A program made the translations under genes and the position numbers. Below, one piece after another: positions 34,935 to 44,075 of a DNA stretch of 64,000 bases (position 1 is its first letter; every line of letters starts with the position of its first letter). The notes under the pieces are model-generated. The model was not told where the DNA came from. It searched no databases and saw only the letters and a list, made by a program, of their open reading frames with translations. The DNA comes from Pedobacter ghigonis (lineage in GTDB: Bacteria; Bacteroidota; Bacteroidia; Sphingobacteriales; Sphingobacteriaceae). The stretch covers positions 19,344-83,343 of the forward strand of contig NZ_CAESCM010000023.1 of the NCBI RefSeq assembly GCF_903166585.1, read 5' to 3'.

Positions 34935-35546
34935 ATGTTACAAAACCGGGTAAATCCATTTGGCGAAATCATTAAAACCAGGCATAGGGGCAGCTGGCTG
35001 GGTAACCGTGGTGTAATCCACAACAACACTCAAGAAATTGTACGCCAGTTTAAAGTTAAAGCATGGATAACCTGTGTGCTCGAATTTAGGGGCAGGCACC
35101 GTGAGGTGATGCAACCCAATCGTTGGACCGAGCTTTTCTTTTTAGACGAAGCTACTGCTTTTGCAGCCGGACACAGGCCCTGCTTTCAGTGCCGCTATGC
35201 AGATCACCAACGTTTTAAAATATTTTGGCTAAAAGGTAATCCAGGGTATCAGTTCAACATGAAAACCGCTGTAAGCGAAATAGATAATATCCTCCACAAC
35301 GAAAGGATTACAGCCGATAAAACGAAAGCTTATTACCACGAAAGTTTGGATGTATTGCCTGACGGGACTTTTGTGTCTTATCAAAACAATCCTTATCTCG
35401 TTAAAGATAAACAACTGTACCTGTGGACACCAGCAGGTTATGAGGAGCCTGTTCCTTTTCCCGTTTTGGATAAAATAGCGGTATTAACGCCTAAATCCTT
35501 TGTAAATATGTTCGCTGCCGGCTATGTGCCACAGATGTTGGCTTAG
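34935..35546 (+). CDS. Conserved protein of unknown function
   Basis: A 203-residue soluble protein. The core contains MQPNRWTELFFLDEATAFAA followed at once by GHRPCFQCRYADHQRF, a Cys-x2-Cys pair with flanking histidines that could bind zinc, somewhat like the Cys region of Ada proteins. Arg, His and Trp are common, as in nucleic-acid-binding proteins. I have seen similar proteins in distant bacteria but know no function. It begins 15 bases after the AAA ATPase gene, so the pair is almost certainly co-expressed. Confidence 0.8.
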   Translation: MLQNRVNPFGEIIKTRHRGSWLGNRGVIHNNTQEIVRQFKVKAWITCVLEFRGRHREVMQPNRWTELFFLDEATAFAAGHRPCFQCRYADHQRFKIFWLKGNPGYQFNMKTAVSEIDNILHNERITADKTKAYYHESLDVLPDGTFVSYQNNPYLVKDKQLYLWTPAGYEEPVPFPVLDKIAVLTPKSFVNMFAAGYVPQMLA

Positions 35547-35670
35547 CTTTTTTACTGAATGCTGAGATTAGCTAAAAAATCTCAATCTTTCTTGGTTTTG
35601 TCTCTATTTGGCACCTTGCCCTTAAGTTCAATTGATAAAATATTATCATTGCTGTTCAACACACAACACA

Positions 35671-36759
35671 ATGAACTTAAGTATTACACCAAACGGCCTG
35701 TTAAAAACCAAACAGCATTTCGAAATTTTAGATGGTCTCAGAGGACTGGCTGCGGTAGCGGTCGTCGTTTTTCATTTTATGGAGTTTGCTACTCCCGACT
35801 ACAAAGACAACTTTATTGCACATGCTTACCTGGCAGTCGATTTCTTTTTCTGCCTTTCGGGTTTCGTTATTGCCTATGCTTACGATCACAAAATAGCCGA
35901 TCTGGGTATTATTCCTTTCTTAAAACTCAGGTTCATCCGCCTGCATCCGCTCGTAATTATCGGTTCCGTTATTGGTGTATTGGCTTTCATTTTCGATCCA
36001 TTTAGTAATCTTCAGGCGGTTTATGGCTTTGGACAAACCTTTATTATGTTTCTTTCTTCATGCTTTATGGTGCCTTATCCGCTGGTGCAGGAGCGTTATT
36101 TTAATCTCTTCCACCTCAATCCGCCAACCTGGTCGTTATTTTGGGAGTATATTGCCAACATTGCTTATGCGGTGTTGCTCATTAAATTGCCCAATAAGGT
36201 ACTGTGGTTCCTAACCGCAATTGCTGCGGTAATGCTGGGCTTCGAGGCGCAAAAGGCAGGTTACCTGGGCGTAGGGTGGGGTGGCGATAATTTTTTAGGC
36301 GGGGGCATCAGGGTTATGTATGCTTTCCTCGCCGGAATTTTAGTGTACCGTTCTAAATGGATTATCCGTTCGAAACTGGGCTTCGTTTCAATGGGAATTT
36401 TACTTCTGGCGGTTTTTCTTGTCCCATTCTCCAAAGCAAATTCCATTATCGATCCGCTTCTGGTAATAATTTATTTTCCTTTTTTAGTGGCCCTGGGGGC
36501 CGGCGCTACACTGCAACCAAAGCTGGCCAAAATCTGTAAATTCTCAGGCGATATCTCTTATCCGCTTTATGTAATCCATTACCCTTTTCTTTGGCTCTTT
36601 TTAAGTTATATCGAAGTGAATAAGCCCACTATGGCAACTATGCAATGGCTCATCCCTACAGGAACAATTGCATTGGTTTTGCTGGCCTATGGCATACTTG
36701 TTTTTGTCGATCTTCCTGTGCGGAAATACCTTAAAAGTATTATGTTTAAAAGGACTTAG
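35671..36759 (+). CDS. Acyltransferase family 3 membrane protein
   Basis: A 362-residue inner-membrane enzyme with about ten hydrophobic helices. It opens with the family motif HFEILDGLRGLAAVAVVVFH, whose His and Arg are needed for acyl transfer in related proteins, followed by AVDFFFCLSGFVIAYAY. The start at 35671 places this motif 20 residues in, as is usual. Members acetylate or acylate surface polysaccharides, lipids or antibiotics. The acceptor here is not known and the neighbours give no hint. Confidence 0.88.
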   Translation: MNLSITPNGLLKTKQHFEILDGLRGLAAVAVVVFHFMEFATPDYKDNFIAHAYLAVDFFFCLSGFVIAYAYDHKIADLGIIPFLKLRFIRLHPLVIIGSVIGVLAFIFDPFSNLQAVYGFGQTFIMFLSSCFMVPYPLVQERYFNLFHLNPPTWSLFWEYIANIAYAVLLIKLPNKVLWFLTAIAAVMLGFEAQKAGYLGVGWGGDNFLGGGIRVMYAFLAGILVYRSKWIIRSKLGFVSMGILLLAVFLVPFSKANSIIDPLLVIIYFPFLVALGAGATLQPKLAKICKFSGDISYPLYVIHYPFLWLFLSYIEVNKPTMATMQWLIPTGTIALVLLAYGILVFVDLPVRKYLKSIMFKRT

Positions 36760-37065
36760 ACCATTGGATATTCACCTTTTTTAATCATCATATCAATTTC
36801 TGACTGGTAAAGATTCTCTTTTTTATATTTATCTGTTGTTTTAATTAATCTTCATAAGTTATTGATTATAAAAATTATAAAATGATTATTTTTAAGCTTT
36901 TGTCATTTTAATAACGCATTGATCTGAGCAGGATCGTGACCAGTTAGATTCGTTTTCTAAAACTAACCATATTAGTATTTCCAATAGTGTGAAATTTATG
37001 AATTGAATTTGAAAGTTAGTCGTTTTTGGGAGAAAAGATTCTGGCAGAAATGCTATTATTTTTAG
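36760..37065. other. AT-rich intergenic region
   Basis: About 300 bases with no reading frame of note. It leads into the inverted repeat and promoter of the following gene. Nothing else is recognised. Confidence 0.45.
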
Positions 37066-37105
37066 TAATTATTTTGTAGGTTTGTTTGTCCCTACAAAAT
37101 AATTA
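37066..37105 (+). promoter_or_regulatory. Inverted repeat covering a -7 box and the start codon
   Basis: TAATTATTTTGTAGG (37066-37080) and CCTACAAAATAATTA (37091-37105) are perfect 15-base complements around ten bases. An exact -7 box TAGGTTTG lies at 37077-37084, so a transcript would start near 37091, inside the repeat. The right arm ends on the A of the ATG at 37105. It is placed to work as an operator for a dimeric repressor. Confidence 0.5.
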
Positions 37106-37587
37106 TGATCGAGTTAGATTATTTCTTTACGCAAAATGATGAAAAATCAGGCCATTATCAGCTTATTCAGTTTGCGCAGAACGAGCCATGGCGTTTGGTA
37201 CAAGATGGAGAGCTATTGGGGAGTTTAGAAAAGTGGAATGGTAAATGGCAGCAGTTAAGTGGCAATCCACTTTCTGATGCTTTGCTGCAGGGCATCAGTA
37301 AAATGATCGAATCGCAGCACTATCATCAGCTCCCTGCGCAGCTCTTATCACGCTGGGGAAATGTAATTGCCGAAGTGGTTACTAAATCAGATCATGAGTA
37401 CCTGATCATTTGTAAAGAGGAGGTGAGTTTCAGAAGTTTTGTAACCATATTCTCAAAGTTTGTTTCTACTATGCTTAAAGATGAATGGCCGGTAAGTTTT
37501 AAGCTTTTTAACGCTGATTTTAGCGAAGATTTCGAACTTACCGCCCATCCTGTTAAAGCAAGCTATAGCTTTGGTTGGAAAGATTGA
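37105..37587 (+). CDS. Hypothetical protein, 160 residues
   Basis: A soluble protein without signal peptide or recognised motif. The N-terminal half looks like a small beta domain (HYQLIQFAQNEPWRLVQDGE, then LLGSLEKWNGKWQQ), and the rest alternates helices and strands, ending YSFGWKD. A 15-base inverted repeat overlaps its promoter and start codon, so expression is probably switched by a dimeric regulator or by an RNA structure. It converges with the gamma-glutamyltransferase gene, with only two bases between the stops. Confidence 0.75.
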   Translation: MIELDYFFTQNDEKSGHYQLIQFAQNEPWRLVQDGELLGSLEKWNGKWQQLSGNPLSDALLQGISKMIESQHYHQLPAQLLSRWGNVIAEVVTKSDHEYLIICKEEVSFRSFVTIFSKFVSTMLKDEWPVSFKLFNADFSEDFELTAHPVKASYSFGWKD

Positions 37588-37589
37588 AG

Positions 37590-39470
37590 CTACCAGCCAA
37601 TACCATAATCTTCGCCATGGTTACTCGAACCACCCCATAATGTACCATGTTCACGGTCAAAATAAATGGCATTAATAGGCCCGCTGGTGCGATCGCCAAA
37701 ACTGAGTATATAGCCCATATTTTTTAAGGCCGTTCGTACTTCTTCTTTCGTATTGCTGTTGAGTAAAATTTGTCCGGCTTTTGGTGCCCTGTCTGCTGTT
37801 TTGCTTCCACCCAGCGAAAGCCACAATTGGTTGGTGTTAAAGTTGGCGGCTTCGGTTGCCTTTTGCACCGTCATGCCAAACTCTGCCATATTTAAAAAGA
37901 ACTGTAACAGGTTCTGATCTTGCGTATCGCCACCTTGTACAGCCGCCGATACATAGGGTTTGCCATCCTTTAAAAATAGTGATGGCGATAGGGTTACCCT
38001 TGGCCGTTTGCCGGGCGCTACTACATTAAATGGGTTTAGGGTAGAGTCGAGCACAAAGCTTTGCATACGCTGGCTCATGCCAATGCCCGTATTGCCGGCA
38101 ATGCAGGCAGGTAACCAGCCACCGCTTGGTGTAACCGAAACTACCCAGCCTTCTTTATCAGCAGCCTCTATAGAAGTTGTTCCTCTCCATAAGCGGTCTT
38201 CATACACTTCCTTTGGCGTATAGTTCCCTAAATCATGTTTCGGGGCAAAGTTGCGTTTGGTCGTATCAATTTCAAAACCCCGGCTTTTTAGCAGGTTAAG
38301 GTAGGGGTTCTTTTGTCCATGGAAAGGATATGGGTCGCCAGGACCAATTTTAGCGTCGTTTTTTTCAAACTGAATTAACGATGCACGTTGTTTGGCATAA
38401 TCTTTACTCAATAAGCCTTTCATGGGTTCTGTAGGTGCCTGATTGGGATCGCCATAGTAAAAGTCACGGTCGGCAAAGGCCATGTTCATTGCCTGGTAAA
38501 CCGTATGGATATATTTCGGACTGTTATAGCCCATTTCTTTCAGGTTAAAATTTTCGAGGATATTTAAGGCCTGCAAAAGCATCGGCCCTTGTGTCCACTG
38601 TTGCAGTTTGTACACCTCAATGCCTTTGTAATTGGTAGTTAAGGGCGCTTCTTCAATGGGTTTCCATTTGGCCATGTCTTCCATGGTAATTAAACCGCCT
38701 TGTTCTTTGCTGCCCCTTACAAACTCACGGGCAATGTCTCCTTTGTAAAAACGATCATAAGCAGCCATTAAAGCCTCTTTGCGGCTTTTCCCTTTTTTCA
38801 GGGCTTCTTTTTCGGCTTCAACCATTTTGGTTAAAGTGCCAAGCAGGTCCTTTTGAACAAAAATTTCTCCTCCTGCGGGTGCTTCGCGTTTTTCGCCAGG
38901 ATGAGTTAAAAATACTTTTTTGCTGTATGGCCAGGTTTTAATGCGTTCTTTATCGCGCTCTATGCTGTTGGCTGCCTGCGCTTCTATAGCGTAACCTGCC
39001 GCCATCTGCATTGATGGAGCCAATACCTGCCCAAGGCTCATGGTGCCATATTGGCTCAGCATGTAAATTAATCCACCGGGCGTACCAGGTGTTGTGGCTG
39101 CCAGCGGACCATATTCAGGCGGAAAATTATAACCTTTACTTCTGAAAAAATCGACAGTTGCACCTGTTGGCGCAATACCCATGGCGTTAATGGCGATTAC
39201 TTTGCCCGTTTTAGGATTGTAGATGAGCGCTTGTGTTTCACCTCCCCAGCTTAGTGTATCCCACATGGTGCAGGTAGCGGCCAGCATGGCACAGGCTGCA
39301 TCTACAGCGTTACCCCCTTGCTGGAAAATCATCGATCCGGCAGTGGCCGCCATTGGTTTTCCGGTAATGGCCATCCAATTACTGCCATATAACATGGGTT
39401 TTTGGGTTTGCTGGGCCATGGTGCGTGCAGTTACCATGCCGCATAAAAGAAACAGAACAAGCTTTTTCAT
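37590..39470 (-). CDS. Gamma-glutamyltransferase family hydrolase
   Basis: An exported, self-cleaving Ntn hydrolase of 626 residues that acts on gamma-glutamyl compounds such as glutathione. The start at 39470 gives a signal peptide (1-19, ending TMA). The alpha-subunit region has QQGGNAVDAACAMLAA (50-65), and the predicted cleavage site and nucleophile is Thr431 in WRGTTSIEAADKEG, followed by a beta subunit of about 196 residues. The SVTPSGGWLP stretch differs from classical glutathione transpeptidases, so the substrate may differ. It is divergent from the ebo operon. Confidence 0.93.
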   Translation of the reverse strand: MKKLVLFLLCGMVTARTMAQQTQKPMLYGSNWMAITGKPMAATAGSMIFQQGGNAVDAACAMLAATCTMWDTLSWGGETQALIYNPKTGKVIAINAMGIAPTGATVDFFRSKGYNFPPEYGPLAATTPGTPGGLIYMLSQYGTMSLGQVLAPSMQMAAGYAIEAQAANSIERDKERIKTWPYSKKVFLTHPGEKREAPAGGEIFVQKDLLGTLTKMVEAEKEALKKGKSRKEALMAAYDRFYKGDIAREFVRGSKEQGGLITMEDMAKWKPIEEAPLTTNYKGIEVYKLQQWTQGPMLLQALNILENFNLKEMGYNSPKYIHTVYQAMNMAFADRDFYYGDPNQAPTEPMKGLLSKDYAKQRASLIQFEKNDAKIGPGDPYPFHGQKNPYLNLLKSRGFEIDTTKRNFAPKHDLGNYTPKEVYEDRLWRGTTSIEAADKEGWVVSVTPSGGWLPACIAGNTGIGMSQRMQSFVLDSTLNPFNVVAPGKRPRVTLSPSLFLKDGKPYVSAAVQGGDTQDQNLLQFFLNMAEFGMTVQKATEAANFNTNQLWLSLGGSKTADRAPKAGQILLNSNTKEEVRTALKNMGYILSFGDRTSGPINAIYFDREHGTLWGGSSNHGEDYGIGW

Positions 39471-39641
39471 GAAACTAAGGTAAAAAAAGCCCGATTCAAG
39501 CCCGCAAGATAATGCAAACATGTTTGTTACAATATGTGGTCAGCAGGCTGTATATCACAGGCCTAAGCCCTTCAAGCCTATACCAAAGCCAAAAGAGACT
39601 ATAATTTTACAAATCTAGGTTTAAAAAACTGTGAGTTTAAA

Positions 39642-39649
39642 TAACTTTG
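39642..39649 (+). promoter_or_regulatory. Candidate -7 box of the TMEM220-ebo operon
   Basis: TAACTTTG is an exact TAnnTTTG match 56 bases before the first start codon. No TTG is found at the usual -33 spacing. No other good box is visible before eboA, which supports one transcript from here. Confidence 0.45.
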
Positions 39650-39705
39650 TCCTTTCGGTTGTATTAAAAAAACGATTTAACTAGATTTAAATTTTTAAAA
39701 ATCAA

Positions 39706-40083
39706 ATGCTTTTAATAATTCTCAACAGCATCTTCTGTTTATCCTTTATCGGTTTCGCTTATGTTAACCTCAACGATGAAGATCCTTACCTTTGGGTATC
39801 TATTTACATGAGCGCTGCAATTTGTTGTGGTTTAGCTGTTTTTGGTCTGTACTATCCTTTGGTTTATTTGTTCTTAATGGCCTTTTATCTTGTTTATGCC
39901 ACTATTCTGTTTTTTGCAAAAGATGGCGTTCGCGATTGGGTAATGAAATATAAAAGACCCAGTTTGGTAGAGAGCATGCAGGCTACAAAACCTTATATCG
40001 AACAAACAAGAGAGTTTTTTGGCTTATTGATTATTACAGGAGCACTGCTAATCGATTATCTGGTAGCCGCGGGCACCGTCTAA
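39706..40083 (+). CDS. TMEM220-like membrane protein, first gene of the ebo operon
   Basis: A 125-residue membrane protein with four hydrophobic segments (about 1-19, 28-46, 50-68 and 103-122). The loop AYVNLNDEDPYLW after the first helix is the conserved Asn-Asp-x-Asp-Pro-x-x-Trp feature of the TMEM220 family, whose function is unknown in both animals and bacteria. The stop is 24 bases before the likely eboA start and a single promoter box lies upstream, so it appears to be part of the ebo transcript. It may help move or anchor the ebo product at the membrane. Confidence 0.85.
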   Translation: MLLIILNSIFCLSFIGFAYVNLNDEDPYLWVSIYMSAAICCGLAVFGLYYPLVYLFLMAFYLVYATILFFAKDGVRDWVMKYKRPSLVESMQATKPYIEQTREFFGLLIITGALLIDYLVAAGTV

Positions 40084-40107
40084 AAAGCATTGATCCTAAA
40101 TTTCGTG

Positions 40108-40968
40108 ATGATGAAAGCATGTGATGTGGTAACAGCAAATAAATTGTTACTGGATATTATTAAAACCAACTTAAGCGGCGAGGCACTGAACTGGGTTGAA
40201 GCCTGGGAAGCAACGCCAGATCAGATAAATGGGTTAGGAAAAGCCTTTGTAATGGCACCGCGCAAAACCGGGAAAGCTATTGTTCAGCCTTCAGTATTGC
40301 AGTTAGCGGCACTGGAAGATGCAGGATTAGCTAACGTATCGCAATGGAGTATCGACAGACTTTTCAGGGTTTGGTTATTGGGAAATTTGCCAGCTACCGC
40401 TCAGGATAAGTTATATGCTGCTATCGATCAGTTATTCTTGTCGGCAGAAATGAACGAAGCTGTGGCATTGTACTCAGCGCTTCCTTTTTTACCTTTTCCG
40501 GCCATTTGGGCAAAGCGTTGTGCCGAAGGAATCCGGAGTAATATCGGTTCGGTATTGGAGGCCATTATGGAAAACAATCCTTATCCTGCGCAATATCTCG
40601 ATGAAGCAGCATGGAACCAGCTGGTATTAAAAGCATTCTTTACCGAGAAAAATATTAACCTCATTGTTGGCTTAGATGAGAGAGATAACCTTGAACTGGC
40701 TTTAACGTTAACCGATTATGCTAAAGAACGTTGGGCTGCCGGACGTAAAGTAAATCCGCAGTTGTGGCGCCTGGTGGGTAAGTTTACCAATGAGGAGATT
40801 TTTGAAGTATTAAAAACCGGTTTACAACATTACGATCAGGTAGAACAACGCGCTATTGCACTGGCAGTTGCTGCTTCTGATTATGAACCGGCAAAAGATT
40901 ATATTGATACTTTTCCTGAGCTTAAAGCCGTTTTAGCAGAAGGCAGTTTAAGCTGGGATAAATTTTAA
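40108..40968 (+). CDS. eboA: EboA domain protein
   Basis: A 286-residue, largely helical soluble protein and the first core gene of the ebo cluster. A TTG at 40090 could also begin the frame, but the paired ATGs at 40108 and 40111 are preferred. There are no catalytic motifs. Repeated helices (QWSIDRLFRVWLLGNL, LYSALPFLPFPAIWAKRCAE) suggest a HEAT-like scaffold. Identification rests on its place before the TatD, UbiA and dehydroquinate-synthase-like genes in the standard order. Its biochemical role is unknown, and scaffolding or substrate delivery is a guess. Confidence 0.87.
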   Translation: MMKACDVVTANKLLLDIIKTNLSGEALNWVEAWEATPDQINGLGKAFVMAPRKTGKAIVQPSVLQLAALEDAGLANVSQWSIDRLFRVWLLGNLPATAQDKLYAAIDQLFLSAEMNEAVALYSALPFLPFPAIWAKRCAEGIRSNIGSVLEAIMENNPYPAQYLDEAAWNQLVLKAFFTEKNINLIVGLDERDNLELALTLTDYAKERWAAGRKVNPQLWRLVGKFTNEEIFEVLKTGLQHYDQVEQRAIALAVAASDYEPAKDYIDTFPELKAVLAEGSLSWDKF

Positions 40969-40995
40969 CATTAGAAAGAAAAATATAGATTACAT

Positions 40996-41982
40996 ATGTG
41001 TTGCAGTAATTCAATTGAAAGAGATAAAGCGATGATGGGAGAGCCTGAAGCGTTTGATATTAGTGTGGTAAGTGGCATGAAATTCTTCGATCCACATGTT
41101 CACATGACTTCCAGAACAACCGACGATTACCAGGCGATGGCCGATGCCGGAGTAGTTGCATTAATAGAACCTGCATTTTGGCTGGGGCAGCCACGTACAG
41201 GCTTAGATAGCTTCAGGGATTATTACAGCAGTTTAATCGGTTGGGAAAGGTTCCGTTCATCGCAGTTTGGCATTAAACATTATTGCACCATTGGTTTAAA
41301 TTCGAGAGAGGCCAACAACGAAAGTCTGTCGGAGCAGGTAATGGAAATTTTGCCACTGTTTATTTATAAAGAAGGTGTGGTAGGGATTGGCGAAATAGGC
41401 TTTGATGACCAGACTGCTGCAGAAGAAAAATATTACAGGTTGCAGTTGGAACTGGCAAAAGAAGCTGGCCTTCCGGTGCAAATCCACACGCCGCACCGCG
41501 ATAAGAAAAAAGGTACGCAACGCAGCATGGATATTGCTATTGAGCACGGATTAGATCCTTACAGCATCATTATCGATCACAACAATGAAGAAACCGTAAA
41601 AGAAGTATTAGACAGAGGTTTTTTTGCTGCTTTTACCATTTATCCTTTTACCAAAATGGGTAACGAACGTATGGTCGAGATTGTAAAACAATATGGTCCT
41701 GAACGCATTATGGTTAACTCAGCCGCCGATTGGGGGATCAGCGATCCGCTTGCTGTGCCTAAAACTGCAGCTTTAATGAAAATGCGTGGTTTAAGCAACG
41801 AAGCTATCGAACTGGTAACCTACCGCAATGCCATTACAGCCTTTGCCCAAAGCGGACAGATTGATGAAGCTGATTTTAATGCGCCACAAAGTATCGATCA
41901 ATCTGTAAAATTTGAAGGCAATACCATTTTACGTGGCGGACAACAACCACGTACAGATAAATCATCAATAATCATTAGCTAG
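40996..41982 (+). CDS. eboB: TatD-family metal-dependent hydrolase (EboB)
   Basis: A 328-residue TIM-barrel hydrolase of the amidohydrolase superfamily. Metal ligands are visible: His34 and His36 in FDPHVHM, Glu in GIGEIGFDD, His in VQIHTPH, His in IIIDHNNE and Asp in NSAADWG. TatD proteins are usually nucleases, but in the ebo setting this one may hydrolyse a small-molecule intermediate. The N-terminus is rich in Cys (MCCSNS), and internal Mets at residues 13 and 14 are alternative starts. It lies 27 bases after eboA and 4 bases before eboC. Confidence 0.9.
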   Translation: MCCSNSIERDKAMMGEPEAFDISVVSGMKFFDPHVHMTSRTTDDYQAMADAGVVALIEPAFWLGQPRTGLDSFRDYYSSLIGWERFRSSQFGIKHYCTIGLNSREANNESLSEQVMEILPLFIYKEGVVGIGEIGFDDQTAAEEKYYRLQLELAKEAGLPVQIHTPHRDKKKGTQRSMDIAIEHGLDPYSIIIDHNNEETVKEVLDRGFFAAFTIYPFTKMGNERMVEIVKQYGPERIMVNSAADWGISDPLAVPKTAALMKMRGLSNEAIELVTYRNAITAFAQSGQIDEADFNAPQSIDQSVKFEGNTILRGGQQPRTDKSSIIIS

Positions 41983-41986
41983 TACC

Positions 41987-42871
41987 TTGAAAAAAATAAT
42001 CGTTTACCTGCGCATTATGCGCCCGGCAAATGTGGTTACTTCGGTAGCCGATATTTTAGCTGGTATTGCTATTTCCGGTATTTTAACTGCGGGTTTTGTC
42101 GTTCCATGGTTATCTGTTTTTTATTTATGCGCATCTACTGCCTGCCTTTACGCAGGAGGTATTGTTTTTAACGATGTTTTTGATGCCGAATTGGATAAGA
42201 TAGAACGTCCGGAAAGGGCTATTCCAAGTGGAATTATTAGCCTGCAAAATGCCACACTTTTGGGCAGCCTGTTATTATTGGCAGCTATTGGTCTGGCTTT
42301 TTTGAACAGTGTAGAATCAGGCACGTTAGCGATTTTGGTCGCTATATTTGCTTTGCTTTACAATAAATTTGGCAAGCATCATTCGTTTTTTGGACCTTTA
42401 AACATGGGGCTATGCCGTGGTTTTAACCTTTTGTTAGGCTTAAGTATAGTACCCGAAATGCTTTACAGTCACTATTACCTGGCCATTATTCCGGTAATTT
42501 ATATTTTCTCGATCACGATGACAAGTCGTGGAGAGGTGCATGGCGGTACGGCTAAGAATTTATACATGGCTGCTTTGTTATATGGCATCGTAATCTGTGC
42601 CATTGCTTATTTTGCTTTTATTAACGACAGGTTATGGTGGTCGCTGCTGTTTTTATTGCCTTTTGCCTTTATGATTTTTAAACCATTGTTAAAAGCCATT
42701 AAGCAACCAATTGGTAAAAACATTGGTGCAGCGGTTAAAGCTGGTGTAATATCCTTAATTTTGATGGATGCCGCCTGGGCAGTAACTTTCGATGCATTGA
42801 TCCTCGCTTTTGTAATTGCGGCATTGCTACCCGTTTCGATGTGGCTCTCTAAATTATTTGCCGTAACCTGA
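41987..42871 (+). CDS. eboC: UbiA-family prenyltransferase (EboC)
   Basis: A 294-residue inner-membrane enzyme with about nine helices that would attach an isoprenoid chain to an acceptor. It carries the first diphosphate/magnesium motif NDVFDAELD (62-70, Asp63, Asp66 and Asp70) and a weaker counterpart in the second half. A TTG at 41987 is the likely start, since it restores the usual MKKIIVYLRIMRPANVVTS opening. The first ATG (42017) would cut this to MRPANVV. It is the defining member of ebo clusters and implies that the product is prenylated or membrane-bound. Confidence 0.92.
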   Translation: MKKIIVYLRIMRPANVVTSVADILAGIAISGILTAGFVVPWLSVFYLCASTACLYAGGIVFNDVFDAELDKIERPERAIPSGIISLQNATLLGSLLLLAAIGLAFLNSVESGTLAILVAIFALLYNKFGKHHSFFGPLNMGLCRGFNLLLGLSIVPEMLYSHYYLAIIPVIYIFSITMTSRGEVHGGTAKNLYMAALLYGIVICAIAYFAFINDRLWWSLLFLLPFAFMIFKPLLKAIKQPIGKNIGAAVKAGVISLILMDAAWAVTFDALILAFVIAALLPVSMWLSKLFAVT

Positions 42872-42899
42872 TCCGATTTAACCTGATTATCCAATTATT

Positions 42900-44075
42900 A
42901 TGGAACATTTACAACAATCCTTTACTGTACAATACAATTATAATGTTTTCTTTACCTCAGCACTTTTTGCTGCTGAAAATAAGTTATTCAGTGATTTTCT
43001 AAGCCAGCTTAACCCGGCTGTAACCATAAAAAAGATCCTTTTTGTAATTGATGAAGGGGTGGCTGAAGCGCATACAGCTTTAACCGCTGAAATAAAGCAA
43101 TACTTTAATAAGTATAATCAAACACAACTTGTTCAGGATATTATCGTAATTCCCGGTGGCGAACTGGTTAAAAATGATACCCAATATCTCGATCGGATTT
43201 TAGAAGCCATCAATACCCATGGTATCGACAGGCATTCTTTCGTAGCAGCTATTGGTGGTGGTGCCGTGCTCGATATGGTGGGTTATGCGGCAACCATTGC
43301 GCACAGGGGTATTAAACACATCCGCATACCGAGTACAGTACTTTCTCAGAACGATTCGGGAGTTGGCGTTAAGAATGGTATCAATTATTTCAATAAGAAA
43401 AACTTTCTGGGCACTTTCTCACCGCCTGTTGCAGTGTTTAACGACGAATTGTTTTTAAATACCCTGTCTGATCGCGATTGGCGTTCGGGCATTGCCGAGG
43501 CGATTAAAGTAGCCCTGATAAAAGATCTTGAATTTTTTGAGTGGTTAGAAGCCAATGCTACGGCGTTGGCTCATCGTGATAGGGAAGCCATGAATTACCA
43601 GATCTGGAAATGTGCCAAACTACACCTGGAACACATTCGCAGCGCCGATCCTTTCGAAAACGGATCCGCACGCCCGCTTGATTTTGGCCACTGGAGCGCA
43701 CATAAACTCGAATATTTAACCAATTTCGAAATCAGACATGGAGAAGCAGTGGCAATGGGCATTGCTTTAGATACCGTGTATTCGAACCTATCGGGTAGGA
43801 TAAGTGCTGCAGATGCCCAAAGGGTTATTGCGGTAATCCAGGCTTTGGGCTTTGAATTAACGCATCCATTACTTCAGGTAGAGGGCGATAACAGCCCTAT
43901 TTTACAAGGTTTAGAAGAGTTTAGAGAACACCTGGGTGGACAGCTTACCATTACCTTGCTCACGGCCTTGGGTAAAGGAGAAGAAGTTCACGAAATAGAT
44001 GCCGTAATCTTAAAACAAGCGGCCGAATCGTTGCAGAATCAGGCTGCTGCACATTCAACTACTACCGCATTATGA
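42900..44075 (+). CDS. eboD: 3-dehydroquinate-synthase-like cyclase (EboD)
   Basis: A 391-residue member of the sugar-phosphate cyclase superfamily, which uses NAD and a metal to close a sugar phosphate into a six-membered carbocycle. The nucleotide-binding loop is AIGGGAVLDMVGYAA (117-131). Metal ligands are Glu200 in RSGIAEAIK, His in DFGHWSAHKLE and His in EIRHGEAVAMG. Ring-forming Lys and Asn residues occur in VKNGINYFNKKNF. It differs from house-keeping AroB in length and order, so it may make a cyclitol rather than dehydroquinate. Its stop overlaps the eboE start by four bases. Confidence 0.92.
   Translation: MEHLQQSFTVQYNYNVFFTSALFAAENKLFSDFLSQLNPAVTIKKILFVIDEGVAEAHTALTAEIKQYFNKYNQTQLVQDIIVIPGGELVKNDTQYLDRILEAINTHGIDRHSFVAAIGGGAVLDMVGYAATIAHRGIKHIRIPSTVLSQNDSGVGVKNGINYFNKKNFLGTFSPPVAVFNDELFLNTLSDRDWRSGIAEAIKVALIKDLEFFEWLEANATALAHRDREAMNYQIWKCAKLHLEHIRSADPFENGSARPLDFGHWSAHKLEYLTNFEIRHGEAVAMGIALDTVYSNLSGRISAADAQRVIAVIQALGFELTHPLLQVEGDNSPILQGLEEFREHLGGQLTITLLTALGKGEEVHEIDAVILKQAAESLQNQAAAHSTTTAL

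Noticed and set aside
35559..36005. 148-codon frame overlapping the acyltransferase gene
   Set aside because: Most of it lies in another frame of a clear membrane acyltransferase gene, and its translation is Arg/Cys/Phe-rich with no domain.
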